Assembly (NCBI RefSeq): GCF_003467445.1
Contig: NZ_QSGS01000010.1
Location: 1-62,129 of the forward strand
DNA length: 62,129 bases
Direction of reading: 5' to 3'
Source of the DNA: Exiguobacterium sp. AM39-5BH
GTDB lineage: Bacteria > Bacillota > Bacilli > Exiguobacteriales > Exiguobacteriaceae
Position 1 is the stretch's first letter; every line of letters begins with the position of its first letter. Shown in pieces: positions 50,749 to 58,974 of this stretch. The translations under genes and the position numbers were made by a program. The notes beneath the pieces were generated by a model, which saw only the letters and a program-made list of their open reading frames with translations, had not been told where the DNA came from and did no database searches.

Positions 50749-51954
50749 ATGAATTTGCTACAAAATCCACGCTTCGTATTCACGTGGTTATCCGGCATGA
50801 CGCTCACGCTCGGTTTCTCGATTTTCTTCTTGAGCGTGTCGTGGCTCACGATTGATGTGCTGAAGCAACCGGCCCTTCTCGGGATTATCATGACCGCCGT
50901 CTCGTTACCGCGTGTCGTGATGATGATATTCGGCGGTGTGTTCGCCGACCGATTCCAAAAGAGTCGGCTCTTGTTTTTGACGAACCTCGGGCAAGGTCTT
51001 CTCATGGTCGCGGTCGTGGCGCTCCATCTCGCGGACGCGTATTCAGTGTTCGCCTTGATTATGATTTCCATCGTGTTCGGTCTACTCGACGGCATGTCCT
51101 ATCCAGCGTTGTCTTCTTTGATTCCGTCGCTCGTCAAACAAGAAGAGCTGCAGCGTGCCAACTCGCTCTTCCAAGGGACGCTCGAGCTCATGTTCGTGTT
51201 CGGACCGCTCCTCGCCGGTGCCTTACTCACATGGGGCGGCTTCGGCCTTAGCTTTGGGACGGCGGCCGCCTTGATTTTCATCGCCGCTATCTTGATCATG
51301 CCGCGCTTGATTCGTGACTCGATCCCTCTCGCCCGTGCCATGTCGCTCGGTCATGTCATCTTTGACTTGAAAGAGGGCATCCGTTACGTCTCGAGCACAC
51401 CGATTTTACGGAGTGGAACGCTGTCGATCGCCATCGTCAACTTGTTCGTCATGGGACCGCTCATCATGAGCATCCCGATTCTCGTCGGCGAACGGGGCGG
51501 CAATGCGTTTGACTTGAGTCTGATTGAAGGTGGGCTTGCTGTGGGGACGTTCGCCGCAAGTTTTCTCGTCCTGTTGTTCCGCTCGGTCCACCGTGGACGC
51601 TTCGTCTTCCGCGTCCTGTTTTTGACGCTTGGGGCCTTCTTCCTCTATACGCAGGCACAATCCATCACGCTTCTCGCTTTGGCTGCGGCCGCGAGCGGAT
51701 TCATGTTGATGCTCGTCTACTTGCCGACGGTCACACTCATGCAAGAACATAGCGACCATGACAAGATCGGACGGGTCATGAGCATCATGGCGCTCGCCGC
51801 ATCCGGACTAGAACCGATCGCGTTCGCTGTCCTGTCGATTCTGGTCGCCCTGGCCGTACCGATTCAAACGCTCCTCATCTCGTTTGGTATAATCGGATTA
51901 GTATTCAGTATCGTGTTATACGTGCGGAGCCAGACGTTCCGTGACACGCGATGA
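50749..51954 (+). CDS. MFS transporter (macrolide-efflux-like)
   Basis: This 401-residue, 12-TM transporter has N-terminal NPRFVFTWLSGMTLTLGFSI and the motif-A region FGGVFADRFQKSRLLFLTN, with family end GLVFSIVLYVRSQ. It resembles the MefA/NepI-like MFS exporters. It overlaps the MarR-family gene frame at its 3' end. Operon control by that MarR protein through the promoter palindrome is likely. The substrate is unknown. Confidence 0.88.
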   Translation: MNLLQNPRFVFTWLSGMTLTLGFSIFFLSVSWLTIDVLKQPALLGIIMTAVSLPRVVMMIFGGVFADRFQKSRLLFLTNLGQGLLMVAVVALHLADAYSVFALIMISIVFGLLDGMSYPALSSLIPSLVKQEELQRANSLFQGTLELMFVFGPLLAGALLTWGGFGLSFGTAAALIFIAAILIMPRLIRDSIPLARAMSLGHVIFDLKEGIRYVSSTPILRSGTLSIAIVNLFVMGPLIMSIPILVGERGGNAFDLSLIEGGLAVGTFAASFLVLLFRSVHRGRFVFRVLFLTLGAFFLYTQAQSITLLALAAAASGFMLMLVYLPTVTLMQEHSDHDKIGRVMSIMALAASGLEPIAFAVLSILVALAVPIQTLLISFGIIGLVFSIVLYVRSQTFRDTR

Positions 51955-51968
51955 AAGGAGAACGACGA

Positions 51969-52400
51969 TTGAATGATACACGCAAACAACAAGTCATCGA
52001 GATGTACCGTCAAATTGACGAGCTCGACTTGTTGTTCACCAAATATTTTACCGAGTTGAACGAATTCGAACTCAGTTACCAGCAAGAACAGATGCTGCTC
52101 CTGTTCAAACGACAAGACACATGGACGACGACCGAGATTGCGACGAAGATGAATATCTCGAAAAGTGCGGTCAGCCAAGTGCTCAAAGTGCTCGAACAAC
52201 GTGAGTTCGTCCAAAAAGAGAAGAACCCGGACAACTTACGTGAGAGTTTCATCCGTCTCGGCCCAATCGGTATGGCATATTCGAAACAAATCGATGCGAT
52301 TGAAGAACGGCTCGCTGAAGAGATGTTCTCCGTGCTCGAAGACGACGAGATGACGATGATCAATCGTTCGCTCGCGCTGATGATTAAAAAGTTCAAATGA
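51969..52400 (+). CDS. MarR family transcriptional regulator
   Basis: This 143-residue protein has a MarR winged helix (TTTEIATKMNISKSAVSQVL, then the wing EKNPDNLRESFIRLG) with dimerising ends. The start is taken as TTG 51969 because AAAGGAG lies eight bases upstream, inside a longer open frame that would start at 51951. It is the second gene after the MFS transporter and the probable repressor of the pair. Confidence 0.88.
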   Translation: MNDTRKQQVIEMYRQIDELDLLFTKYFTELNEFELSYQQEQMLLLFKRQDTWTTTEIATKMNISKSAVSQVLKVLEQREFVQKEKNPDNLRESFIRLGPIGMAYSKQIDAIEERLAEEMFSVLEDDEMTMINRSLALMIKKFK

Positions 52401-52440
52401 AAAATGCGTATCGTCCCCACTCGGGAGGATACGCATTTTT
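52398..52440. terminator. bidirectional terminator
   Basis: AAAAATGCGTATC pairs with GGATACGCATTTTT around a 14-base loop, between the MarR gene and the convergent amine oxidase remnant. Confidence 0.85.
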
Positions 52441-52442
52441 GG

Positions 52443-53235
52443 TTAGAGTTGCTCGACGACACGTTCCGCTGCCCGGAGCGCGCCTTCGATATGACCGCCG
52501 AACAAGGAGTCCGTCTCCGTCCCGGCGAGTGAGAGCCGTCCTTCCCATGCTGTATCGAGTGCGATCGGCTCATAGACAGGGAAGTCGGTCAACGGCACCC
52601 CATCTTGAACCGTGGCCGTATGCCGATCACTCGACCAATCGACGTATATAACTTCACGCGGCTGCCGCGCCTCTTCCCCGAATAGGCGCACGAGTTGATC
52701 GACGACGCGACGATTCAGTTCGTCTTGGTCGAATACCAAGCGTTCGGCAGCAGACAACCGGAAGAAGCCGAACAACGCCGCAAGTCCACCCGGCTGCGAA
52801 GCATCATGGATCTCCTGCAACACCCCGGCCCAGCTCATGCCTTGACCGGATTGACCACTGTCTCGCCAAAACGGGCGGTCATACACGGCGAGTACTTTCG
52901 CCTGTCCAGCCATCCAGGGCGGAGTGTCTGCCAGCTTCGACTTCGTCGTTTCAGACAGTTCCGGGTGAAACGAGATGCGTGAGACGAGTCGTGGCGGGAT
53001 GGCCATAATGACGTGTGTGAAAGCTTGGGACCATCCTGTTTCGAGTTCAATCGTTACCTCATCTTCGGTCTGTTTGATCGAGGTGACCGTCGACTCGAGT
53101 TGAATTGTCCCTGCCGGTAGTGTCGAAGCGAGCGCGTGACTCGAACACGGTGACATCATAGCCCTTCTCGATGAGGAGCAAAGCAGCATACAAGCCGCTC
53201 GCGCCCGCTCCGATGATGGCGATTGATTTGGTCAT
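52443..53235 (-). pseudogene. flavin monoamine oxidase with internal deletion
   Basis: The start (ATG 53235) encodes the FAD-binding fold KSIAIIGAGASGLYAALLLI and DVTVFESRAR. Then the sequence jumps, in a different frame, to the C-terminal half: LPAGTIQLESTVTSIKQTED, VIMAIPPRLVSRISF, and the FAD-binding end WEGRLSLAGTETDSLFGGHI. About 130-170 residues of the middle are missing and the frames do not match across the join near 53120-53135, so no complete enzyme can be made. The family oxidises amines with FAD. Confidence 0.85.
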
Positions 53236-53330
53236 ATAAATACTCCTTCTCTATACGTGGTGCTCCCATTATACTGAAAAAGACGAATATACATAATTTG
53301 GGCGCACCGCTCAGGAAAGGGCGTTACGAG

Positions 53331-53615
53331 GTGAAGCGTTTCTTCTATTACATCTTATTTCCTTACATCTGGGTGATGCGAGGGTTACATCGATTTATCA
53401 AAACAGAAAGTACAATGTCTTATGCATTCATGTTGTTCTTTGTCCCTATCCATATCCTCATAATCGGCTATAGCCTTCCAGTGTCGCTATTACTAGAAAC
53501 CTTTTATATGATTTATCTTTCGGCAGGATTGTTTACGCCGATGTATTACTTCGAATCTGATGTGAAGCGACGACGCACAAAACCGGGATACGTTCCGATT
53601 GATGAAACCAAATAG
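53331..53615 (+). CDS. hypothetical membrane protein
   Basis: This protein of about 94 residues starts at GTG 53331 behind GGAAAGGG. Two TM helices are seen (SYAFMLFFVPIHILIIGYSL and LLLETFYMIYLSAGLF), plus a basic C-terminal tail. No family was recognised. It is followed by a terminator. Confidence 0.6.
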   Translation: MKRFFYYILFPYIWVMRGLHRFIKTESTMSYAFMLFFVPIHILIIGYSLPVSLLLETFYMIYLSAGLFTPMYYFESDVKRRRTKPGYVPIDETK

Positions 53616-53630
53616 CGTATTAAAACGTAT

Positions 53631-53656
53631 TCAATTAGAAAGGATACGTTTTTTTG
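53631..53656 (+). terminator. terminator of the gene ending at 53615
   Basis: AAACGTAT/ATACGTTT is followed by T-run, 16 bases after the stop. Confidence 0.7.
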
Positions 53657-53714
53657 TTTCTTATATCGATTAAAAAGCAGAATCCGTAAATTACATAAAG
53701 GGGAGGAAGACAGA

Positions 53715-53942
53715 ATGAACATAGCATTCGTCTCGTTATTCGGCTTATTGGTGACATTCATGCCGATTATTCTAGCCATCACCGTCATCGTGATGGTCAT
53801 GAAATTTATGAACCGTTATGAACAGCGTGCTGATGAACGGCTTGAGCTTGAGCGTCAAGTAGCCGCTCGTCAACAAGAGCAATTCAACGTGTTAGTAGAA
53901 CGACTCGATCAAATTGAAGAGAAGATGGAGACTCGCCCATAA
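53715..53942 (+). CDS. small membrane protein with coiled coil
   Basis: This 75-residue protein has one N-terminal TM region (residues about 5-32, LLVTFMPIILAITVIVMVMK) followed by a charged helix likely to form a coiled coil (ADERLELERQVAARQQEQF, VERLDQIEEKMETR). GGGGAGGA precedes the ATG. It is co-directional with the next gene 18 bases away. Confidence 0.75.
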   Translation: MNIAFVSLFGLLVTFMPIILAITVIVMVMKFMNRYEQRADERLELERQVAARQQEQFNVLVERLDQIEEKMETRP

Positions 53943-53960
53943 GTCAAAAGGAGTGTTTAA

Positions 53961-54233
53961 ATGAATTGGACCACGATCATGTTGACTGCCTCATTGATTT
54001 TGAACGCCTTCTTGCTCAATATCATTGCGCAACAAGCAAAAGAGATGAGTGCATTGAAACGAAAACAACTCCATACAGAACCAATCGTGCAAGATGCTGA
54101 GTTTCATGCGTCAATTAAAGAAAAGATCGATACGATTGGAATGATTCCGACCGTGAAATTCTTGCGTGAGACATATGACCTGTCGTTGCTTGAAGCGAAA
54201 CAATTGGTCGATCGGGTAAACGAAAGGGAGTAG
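53961..54233 (+). CDS. membrane-anchored protein with ribosomal L7/L12 C-terminal-like domain
   Basis: This 90-residue protein has an N-terminal TM helix (IMLTASLILNAFLLNIIA), linker, and a C-terminal segment TVKFLRETYDLSLLEAKQLV that resembles the VKxVRExTGLGLKEAKxLV helix pair of ribosomal protein L7/L12. Such L7/L12-like domains occur in small Bacillales proteins of unknown role. AAGGAG precedes the ATG. It forms a two-gene unit with the coiled-coil protein and ends in a strong terminator. Confidence 0.75.
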   Translation: MNWTTIMLTASLILNAFLLNIIAQQAKEMSALKRKQLHTEPIVQDAEFHASIKEKIDTIGMIPTVKFLRETYDLSLLEAKQLVDRVNERE

Positions 54234-54252
54234 CGCGCGCTACTCCCTTTTT
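54226..54252 (+). terminator. terminator, perfect 22-bp palindrome
   Basis: GGGAGTAGCGC/GCGCTACTCCC is followed by TTTTT. It overlaps the last codons of the L7/L12-like gene. Confidence 0.92.
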
Positions 54253-54259
54253 CCAGCTT

Positions 54260-54730
54260 TTATGAGTTGAAGTAACCGACTTTTCCTCTGGCGTACACTT
54301 TGTGCGTCACGTGCTCAGGGTCAACTTTGCCGAGTCTTTGATCGAGCCGAGACGACGCAATGATTCCGATTCCATAAGTACCGGTTGCGACAACCGTCAC
54401 ACTGATTAGTTCCGGATTGAGCAGTAGCGTCAAGATCAATACAACATATGCTCCAATCAGTCCAAATGCTGTCCACCATTCGAGACGCACAAGCCGCTTA
54501 TACTCGGCGGACTGGTTGAAGCGCAGCAATGTGTTCGTCCGAGCCCCTATTTTCACGAGACCGACAGATGGAAACACTAGAAGGAACCAGATGAATTCAG
54601 CGAGACGACGTTCGCCAATCATCATCAAGATCACACTGATTCCTGTAATCAGTGCAAACAGAATGATTGCCTGACGGGTCGAGCGCTTGCCGCTTTCATA
54701 CAAATGATTGAACCGTTCGCGCTGCGTCAT
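54260..54730 (-). CDS. small membrane protein, paralogous IDPEHVT family (solitary)
   Basis: This 156-residue protein has TQRERFNHLYESGKRSTR, a TM pair, loop NTLLRFNQSAEYKRLVR, a TM pair, and tail GKVDPEHVTHKVYARG. AAAAGGAG precedes the ATG. It follows the DUF3841 gene by 19 bases and probably shares its transcript. No ECF-like element was found here. Confidence 0.82.
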   Translation of the reverse strand: MTQRERFNHLYESGKRSTRQAIILFALITGISVILMMIGERRLAEFIWFLLVFPSVGLVKIGARTNTLLRFNQSAEYKRLVRLEWWTAFGLIGAYVVLILTLLLNPELISVTVVATGTYGIGIIASSRLDQRLGKVDPEHVTHKVYARGKVGYFNS

Positions 54731-54749
54731 GGAACCAGACTCCTTTTGT

Positions 54750-55460
54750 TCAACTAATTTCTTTCAACCCAGTTTGGTCTCGCCACTGGAACGGTATCGA
54801 TTTCTTCGAACCAAGTCGATAGCCGAGACGCCATCCCAATCCTCGAATCCGGTCCACCCAACTGTCACTCAAGTCTTGAAACGGCATGACGGCCCGGACG
54901 TGATGCAGCTCGATGCGATGAATCACGTATTGATAGCTAGGTGCCGCTATCGACCGATCAACTGCCATCTTTTCGCACCACTTCTGGTCAAAGAGTTTCT
55001 CCCAAGACTTTCGCGTATACGCTGGAATGGGTTCTTCCTCGGTGTCGAATGCTTCGGCTGTATCAAATAAAGTAGAGTTGTGTAGAACAAAATCCCAAAA
55101 TGAAATTTCCGAAGCCAACACTTGATCATCCGGTAATTCAACCGTCAACACCACACCTTTATTCCCCGATCCGATCCGTTTGCCGGTACCTAGGTCAGGA
55201 AACTCGTCCCGACACCAAACCGGATAGTTTCCGTTTAGCGGAATTCCAATTCGTTGCTCATATTGTTCGACCATCCAGTCATAAGCCGGTTTGAAAAATT
55301 CGAATCCTTCGTCATTGAACATGGCGTAGTGAGGATCACCTTGTAGATACCCTCGCTCCAATGCTACTTTCCAAGCGTCTTCATGCTGATACGTGTAATA
55401 GATGCCCATATTCATTAACCCTTTCCACATTTGTTCTTTCACCACTTTATCCGATTTCAT
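54750..55460 (-). CDS. DUF3841 family protein
   Basis: This 236-residue soluble protein has the DUF3841 pattern: an N-terminal YYTYQHEDAWKVALERGYLQ, then FFKPAYDWMVEQYEQRI, the aromatic NYPVWCRDEFPDL, and LTVELPDDQVLASEISFWDF. The role is unknown. It is probably co-transcribed with the downstream membrane-family gene. Confidence 0.75.
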   Translation of the reverse strand: MKSDKVVKEQMWKGLMNMGIYYTYQHEDAWKVALERGYLQGDPHYAMFNDEGFEFFKPAYDWMVEQYEQRIGIPLNGNYPVWCRDEFPDLGTGKRIGSGNKGVVLTVELPDDQVLASEISFWDFVLHNSTLFDTAEAFDTEEEPIPAYTRKSWEKLFDQKWCEKMAVDRSIAAPSYQYVIHRIELHHVRAVMPFQDLSDSWVDRIRGLGWRLGYRLGSKKSIPFQWRDQTGLKEIS

Positions 55461-55509
55461 ATCAAAACGTAGTGAAAATAATGGTCAGGGTTAATCGGTC
55501 GATTGCAAC

Positions 55510-55824
55510 TTAGGCGTTCGGACTCGGATACTTCACCGCATTTTTCTCGAGCTTCTCTTCAATCGCCTGCGACACATCGATCCCTGCCGCATGAGCAAAC
55601 GTAAGCGCGTAGATGAGGACATCCGCGAGCTCTTCTTTCATCTCGACGTGTTTCGTCTCGAGCGCTTCTTCGCTCGACACCCATTGGAACAACTCCAACA
55701 GTTCGCTCGCCTCGAGCGATAACGATAACGCCAAGTCTTTCGGATTATGGTGAAACGCCCAATCGCGCTCATCTCGGAATTCAATCACTTTGTCCATCAG
55801 TCGTTGTACTTCGTTCATCTCCAC
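55510..55824 (-). CDS. MazG-like nucleotide pyrophosphohydrolase
   Basis: This protein of about 104 residues belongs to the all-alpha NTP pyrophosphatases that remove pyrophosphate from (d)NTPs. The metal-binding signature is seen in LSLSLEASELLELFQWV and KEELADVLIYALTFA (ExxE and ExxD). The start GTG 55824 is five bases from GGGAG; ATG 55818 is the alternative. It stands alone between divergent genes. Confidence 0.87.
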   Translation of the reverse strand: MEMNEVQRLMDKVIEFRDERDWAFHHNPKDLALSLSLEASELLELFQWVSSEEALETKHVEMKEELADVLIYALTFAHAAGIDVSQAIEEKLEKNAVKYPSPNA

Positions 55825-55952
55825 GTTCGCTCCCTTTGAATGCGTTATTATCATTTTCAAATTATCTCCAGTTTAACATAGCCCTATTCCAATTCGTTAC
55901 TCAAGTCTTTCCTGAATCAATGGTATACTCCAACTAAAAAGGGAGGGATTCG

Positions 55953-56939
55953 GTGCTTACGTTCGACAACGTCTCTGTTCGCCAACAGGACACGCTCATC
56001 CTTGAAAATATCTCGTTCACCATCAATCAGGGTGAAGTCGCAGCCATCCACTGCGGCGTCACTTCCCGGGAAATATTGTTCGCTTTATTGACGGACTCGT
56101 ACGCAAACTACTCGGGGACCATCGATACAGCGAATCGTACGCTCTCGGTCTTCTCTATCCGTGATGGCTTATATGACCGGTTGACGGTTGAGGAATATTT
56201 GCGTTTCACGCACACGCTCTACGAATCGACGGAATCGCTGGATGCCATCTTGCAAACCGTTCAACTCACCCCATATCGGAACAAACGATTGAACCGGCTC
56301 AACTTGTCGCTCGTCCGGCGCGTCCAATACGCGGCCCTGCTCTTACATAATCGGGACATCTATGTGCTTGAAGAACCGGATCAAAACGTCGACCAAGAGA
56401 CACGGCACTTGTTCGCGACCGTCTTGCTGCAACTGAAGCAACAACAAAAAGCCATCCTGCTTCTGACGAGCAACATGGAAAGCGCCCTGTTCGTCACGTC
56501 GACCGTCTATCGGATCGACCACCGACACTTGCGCCTACTCGACGTGGACCCGGATGAACCGGATACGAACGAAGACGTCACGCCAGAGGTGATACACGTC
56601 CGCTTCGAGAAGATTCCAACGAAAGTGAACGAGAAGATCGTCTTACTCGATCCTCCGGAAATTGACTATATCGAGAGTCGGGACGGACAATCCATATTGC
56701 ACAGTCAATCGGAACAGTTCCCGAGCGTCTTTACGATGAACGAGCTCGAGGCGCGTCTGACGCCGTACGGCTTCTTCCGCTGTCACCGATCCTACATCGT
56801 CAACCTTCAACGGGTGCGAGAAGTCATCACGTACACGAAGAACAGTTTCAGCCTCGTGCTCGATGATGCGGCGAAGACGACAATCCCGCTCTCTAAGACG
56901 AAAATGGCCGAATTGAAGACGATGATTGGGCTGAAATAG
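55953..56939 (+). CDS. LytTR DNA-binding regulator fused to a degenerate ABC ATPase domain
   Basis: This 328-residue protein has residues 1-215 with the layout of an ABC ATPase, but Walker A is lost (GVTSREILFALL where GxxGxGKST is expected) and the signature is changed (LNLSLVRRVQYAAL); Walker B-like IYVLEEPDQNVD remains. Residues about 225-328 are a LytTR domain (VLLDPPEIDYIESRDGQSI, GFFRCHRSYIVNLQRVREVI). It starts with GTG behind GGAGG. It precedes an ABC ATPase and permease in the same direction and most likely controls them, perhaps by sensing the transporter through its pseudo-ATPase. Confidence 0.88.
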   Translation: MLTFDNVSVRQQDTLILENISFTINQGEVAAIHCGVTSREILFALLTDSYANYSGTIDTANRTLSVFSIRDGLYDRLTVEEYLRFTHTLYESTESLDAILQTVQLTPYRNKRLNRLNLSLVRRVQYAALLLHNRDIYVLEEPDQNVDQETRHLFATVLLQLKQQQKAILLLTSNMESALFVTSTVYRIDHRHLRLLDVDPDEPDTNEDVTPEVIHVRFEKIPTKVNEKIVLLDPPEIDYIESRDGQSILHSQSEQFPSVFTMNELEARLTPYGFFRCHRSYIVNLQRVREVITYTKNSFSLVLDDAAKTTIPLSKTKMAELKTMIGLK

Positions 56940-56940
56940 G

Positions 56941-56975
56941 CTCCATTCACTGTCCGATTTGCTCCACTCAGTCCT
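56941..56975 (+). promoter_or_regulatory. direct repeat, candidate LytTR binding region
   Basis: CTCCATTCACTGTCC (56941) and CTCCACTCAGTCC (56962) are imperfect direct repeats 21 bases apart, two helical turns, in the gap before the ABC genes. LytTR regulators bind spaced direct repeats. The gap also holds GCCATTTATGGCCATT. The assignment is tentative. Confidence 0.4.
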
Positions 56976-57070
56976 CAAGAAGCGCCATTTATGGCCATTC
57001 TAATGCGCCCCACTCTTCCTCTCGATACGATGTAAGCAGGAAATACGACATCACCAAGGAGGAACGAGCG

Positions 57071-57919
57071 ATGCAGGATATTATCACCGTGAATCAATTG
57101 AAAAAGCTGTTCGGGAACGAAGAAGCGTTACGCGACGTGACGTTTTCTGTTAAAAAAGGAGAGGTGTTCGGGTTCCTTGGACCGAGCGGATCCGGGAAGA
57201 CGACGACCATCAAAATCTTGACGTCCCAACTCGCGCAGACGTCAGGTGACGCCACCGTGTTCGGCGTCCCGGTCTCGGAATTGAAACAAGAACAGTATCG
57301 GAAGCGGATCGGTGTGTTGACCGATAACAGCGGCCTATACACGCGCCTTTCGATCGAAGAGAATCTACAGCTCTACTGCGACCTATACGACGAGCCACGC
57401 ACACGAATCGACGATGTGCTCCAGACAGTGAACTTGGCCGGGGAACGCAAAAAACGCATCTCCGCCTTATCACGCGGGATGCTGCAACGAGTGACACTGG
57501 CCCGGGCGTTGTTACATGAACCGGAACTGTTGTTTTTAGATGAACCGACGTCCGCGCTCGACCCGGTCAACTCGCGCCACATCTATAAAGGCATCGAACG
57601 GTTGAAGGCAAAAGGGACGACCATCTTTTTGACGACGCACGACATGAACGAGGCCGAGGAACTGTGCGACCGCGTCGCGTTCTTGCATCAAGGGGAGATT
57701 CAATTGCTCGACGCCCCAAAACAATTGCGCCGGAAATATGCGAACGGCTCGATGCGCGTCGAACTGCATGACGGGGAAACGGTGGACTTGAAACAAGGAA
57801 AAGACGGGGCCGACTGGCTCCATGCACAAATGCGCGACCAAAATATCGCGGCCATTCATTCAAACGAGCCGACGCTCGGGGATATCTTTATCGAAGTGAC
57901 GGGGAGGAAATTATCATGA
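57071..57919 (+). CDS. ABC transporter ATP-binding protein
   Basis: This 282-residue ATPase has Walker A in FGFLGPSGSGKTTTIKIL, Q-loop region IGVLTDNSGLYTRLS, a signature changed to ALSRGMLQRVTLARAL, Walker B LLFLDEPTSALDP and H-loop FLTTHDMNEAEELC. It has the C-terminal extension typical of drug/antibiotic exporters (GDIFIEVTGR). AAGGAGG precedes the ATG. It overlaps the permease gene by four bases. Confidence 0.93.
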   Translation: MQDIITVNQLKKLFGNEEALRDVTFSVKKGEVFGFLGPSGSGKTTTIKILTSQLAQTSGDATVFGVPVSELKQEQYRKRIGVLTDNSGLYTRLSIEENLQLYCDLYDEPRTRIDDVLQTVNLAGERKKRISALSRGMLQRVTLARALLHEPELLFLDEPTSALDPVNSRHIYKGIERLKAKGTTIFLTTHDMNEAEELCDRVAFLHQGEIQLLDAPKQLRRKYANGSMRVELHDGETVDLKQGKDGADWLHAQMRDQNIAAIHSNEPTLGDIFIEVTGRKLS

Positions 57920-58623
57920 CATTTTCAATGAAACGGGCACTCGCCATTTTCCAGAAAGACTATAAAGACTTGTCGCGGAACTTATTCGTCTCGTCGACGT
58001 TGATTATGCCGCTGTTCTTCGCTGTCTTCTATTCACAGCTCGGCGGCGAAGGCATCGACGTAACGTACTTCGTCATCAATATCACGTTCAGCCTCGTTGC
58101 GACGTTCGTCCAGTGTGCTTTGATCGCCGAAGAGAAAGAAAAGAACACGCTCCGTGGACTGATGTTGTCGCCAGCGAGCACGCTCGACATCTTACTCGGA
58201 AAGAGCGCGCTCACGTTCGTGACGACGCTCATCCTCATCGCGGCGTGTGCCTTTATCATGGGATACAGCCCGGCGAACCTTTTCGTCATCTCACTCGCAC
58301 TCATCGTCTCGACGTTCTTTTATATCGGGATTGGAACGATTCTCGGATTGATGACGAAGACGGTCATGGAAGCCTCACTCATCGTCATGCCGGCGTTTTT
58401 CTTCTTCTCGTTCTCACCGATGCTGTTGGTATACGAGGACCGCTTCTCCATCATCGGTCTCCTCGAGTACTTGCCGAACATCGTCTTGATCGACCTCGCG
58501 CATCAAATCGAGGCGGGAGCAGGACTTGGCTCTACATGGGTGGAGCTTGCGGTTCTGTCGGCTTGGGCACTTGTCGTGTTCGTTGGCAGTATTGTGATGT
58601 ATAACCGGAAACAGACAGACTAA
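57916..58623 (+). CDS. ABC-2 type transporter permease
   Basis: This 235-residue protein has six TM helices: N-terminal KRALAIFQKDYKDLSRN, then LIAEEKEKNTLRGLMLSPAS (conserved cytoplasmic stretch of ABC-2 exporters), and C-terminal AVLSAWALVVFVGSIVMYN. It is translationally coupled to the ATPase. With the LytTR-pseudo-ATPase gene upstream it forms a self-regulated export module of unknown substrate. Confidence 0.9.
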   Translation: MTFSMKRALAIFQKDYKDLSRNLFVSSTLIMPLFFAVFYSQLGGEGIDVTYFVINITFSLVATFVQCALIAEEKEKNTLRGLMLSPASTLDILLGKSALTFVTTLILIAACAFIMGYSPANLFVISLALIVSTFFYIGIGTILGLMTKTVMEASLIVMPAFFFFSFSPMLLVYEDRFSIIGLLEYLPNIVLIDLAHQIEAGAGLGSTWVELAVLSAWALVVFVGSIVMYNRKQTD

Positions 58624-58653
58624 AAAGCGACGATATTACTCGTCGCTTTTTTT
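58622..58653 (+). terminator. terminator of the ABC exporter operon
   Basis: AAAAAGCGACG/CGTCGCTTTTT with an eight-base loop and T-run lies directly after the permease stop. Confidence 0.92.
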
Positions 58654-58974
58654 CTATGTTCAATTCAAAATCTGATGGATTTTATGCGTCAACCACACCT
58701 TATGGTGATGAGCCGATTTGAATTAATAAACACTTAGGTTTCAATATAGTTGTAGAATAAGTATAATTAAAGAGATTGTTCAAAAAGAATTCTTAACACT
58801 TCAATTTATTCATCAATTGAAAACTATCTATTTTTGCCATGTTTTCTTTATTTCTTTGTTATATGAAATCCATTTCGTTTGTTTTGTTTAAAATATATGT
58901 ACTTACTGTATATTTATACTTTGTTTTTGACGTCTAAAGAATAATCGCACCAAAAGACGAGTGGAGAGATAAGT
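58654..58974. other. AT-rich intergenic region
   Basis: No gene was seen. The sequence is strongly AT-rich, unlike the left neighbour. TATTTATACT-like hexamers near 58910-58920 may carry the promoter of the cyclase gene, but no convincing -35 was found. Confidence 0.5.
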
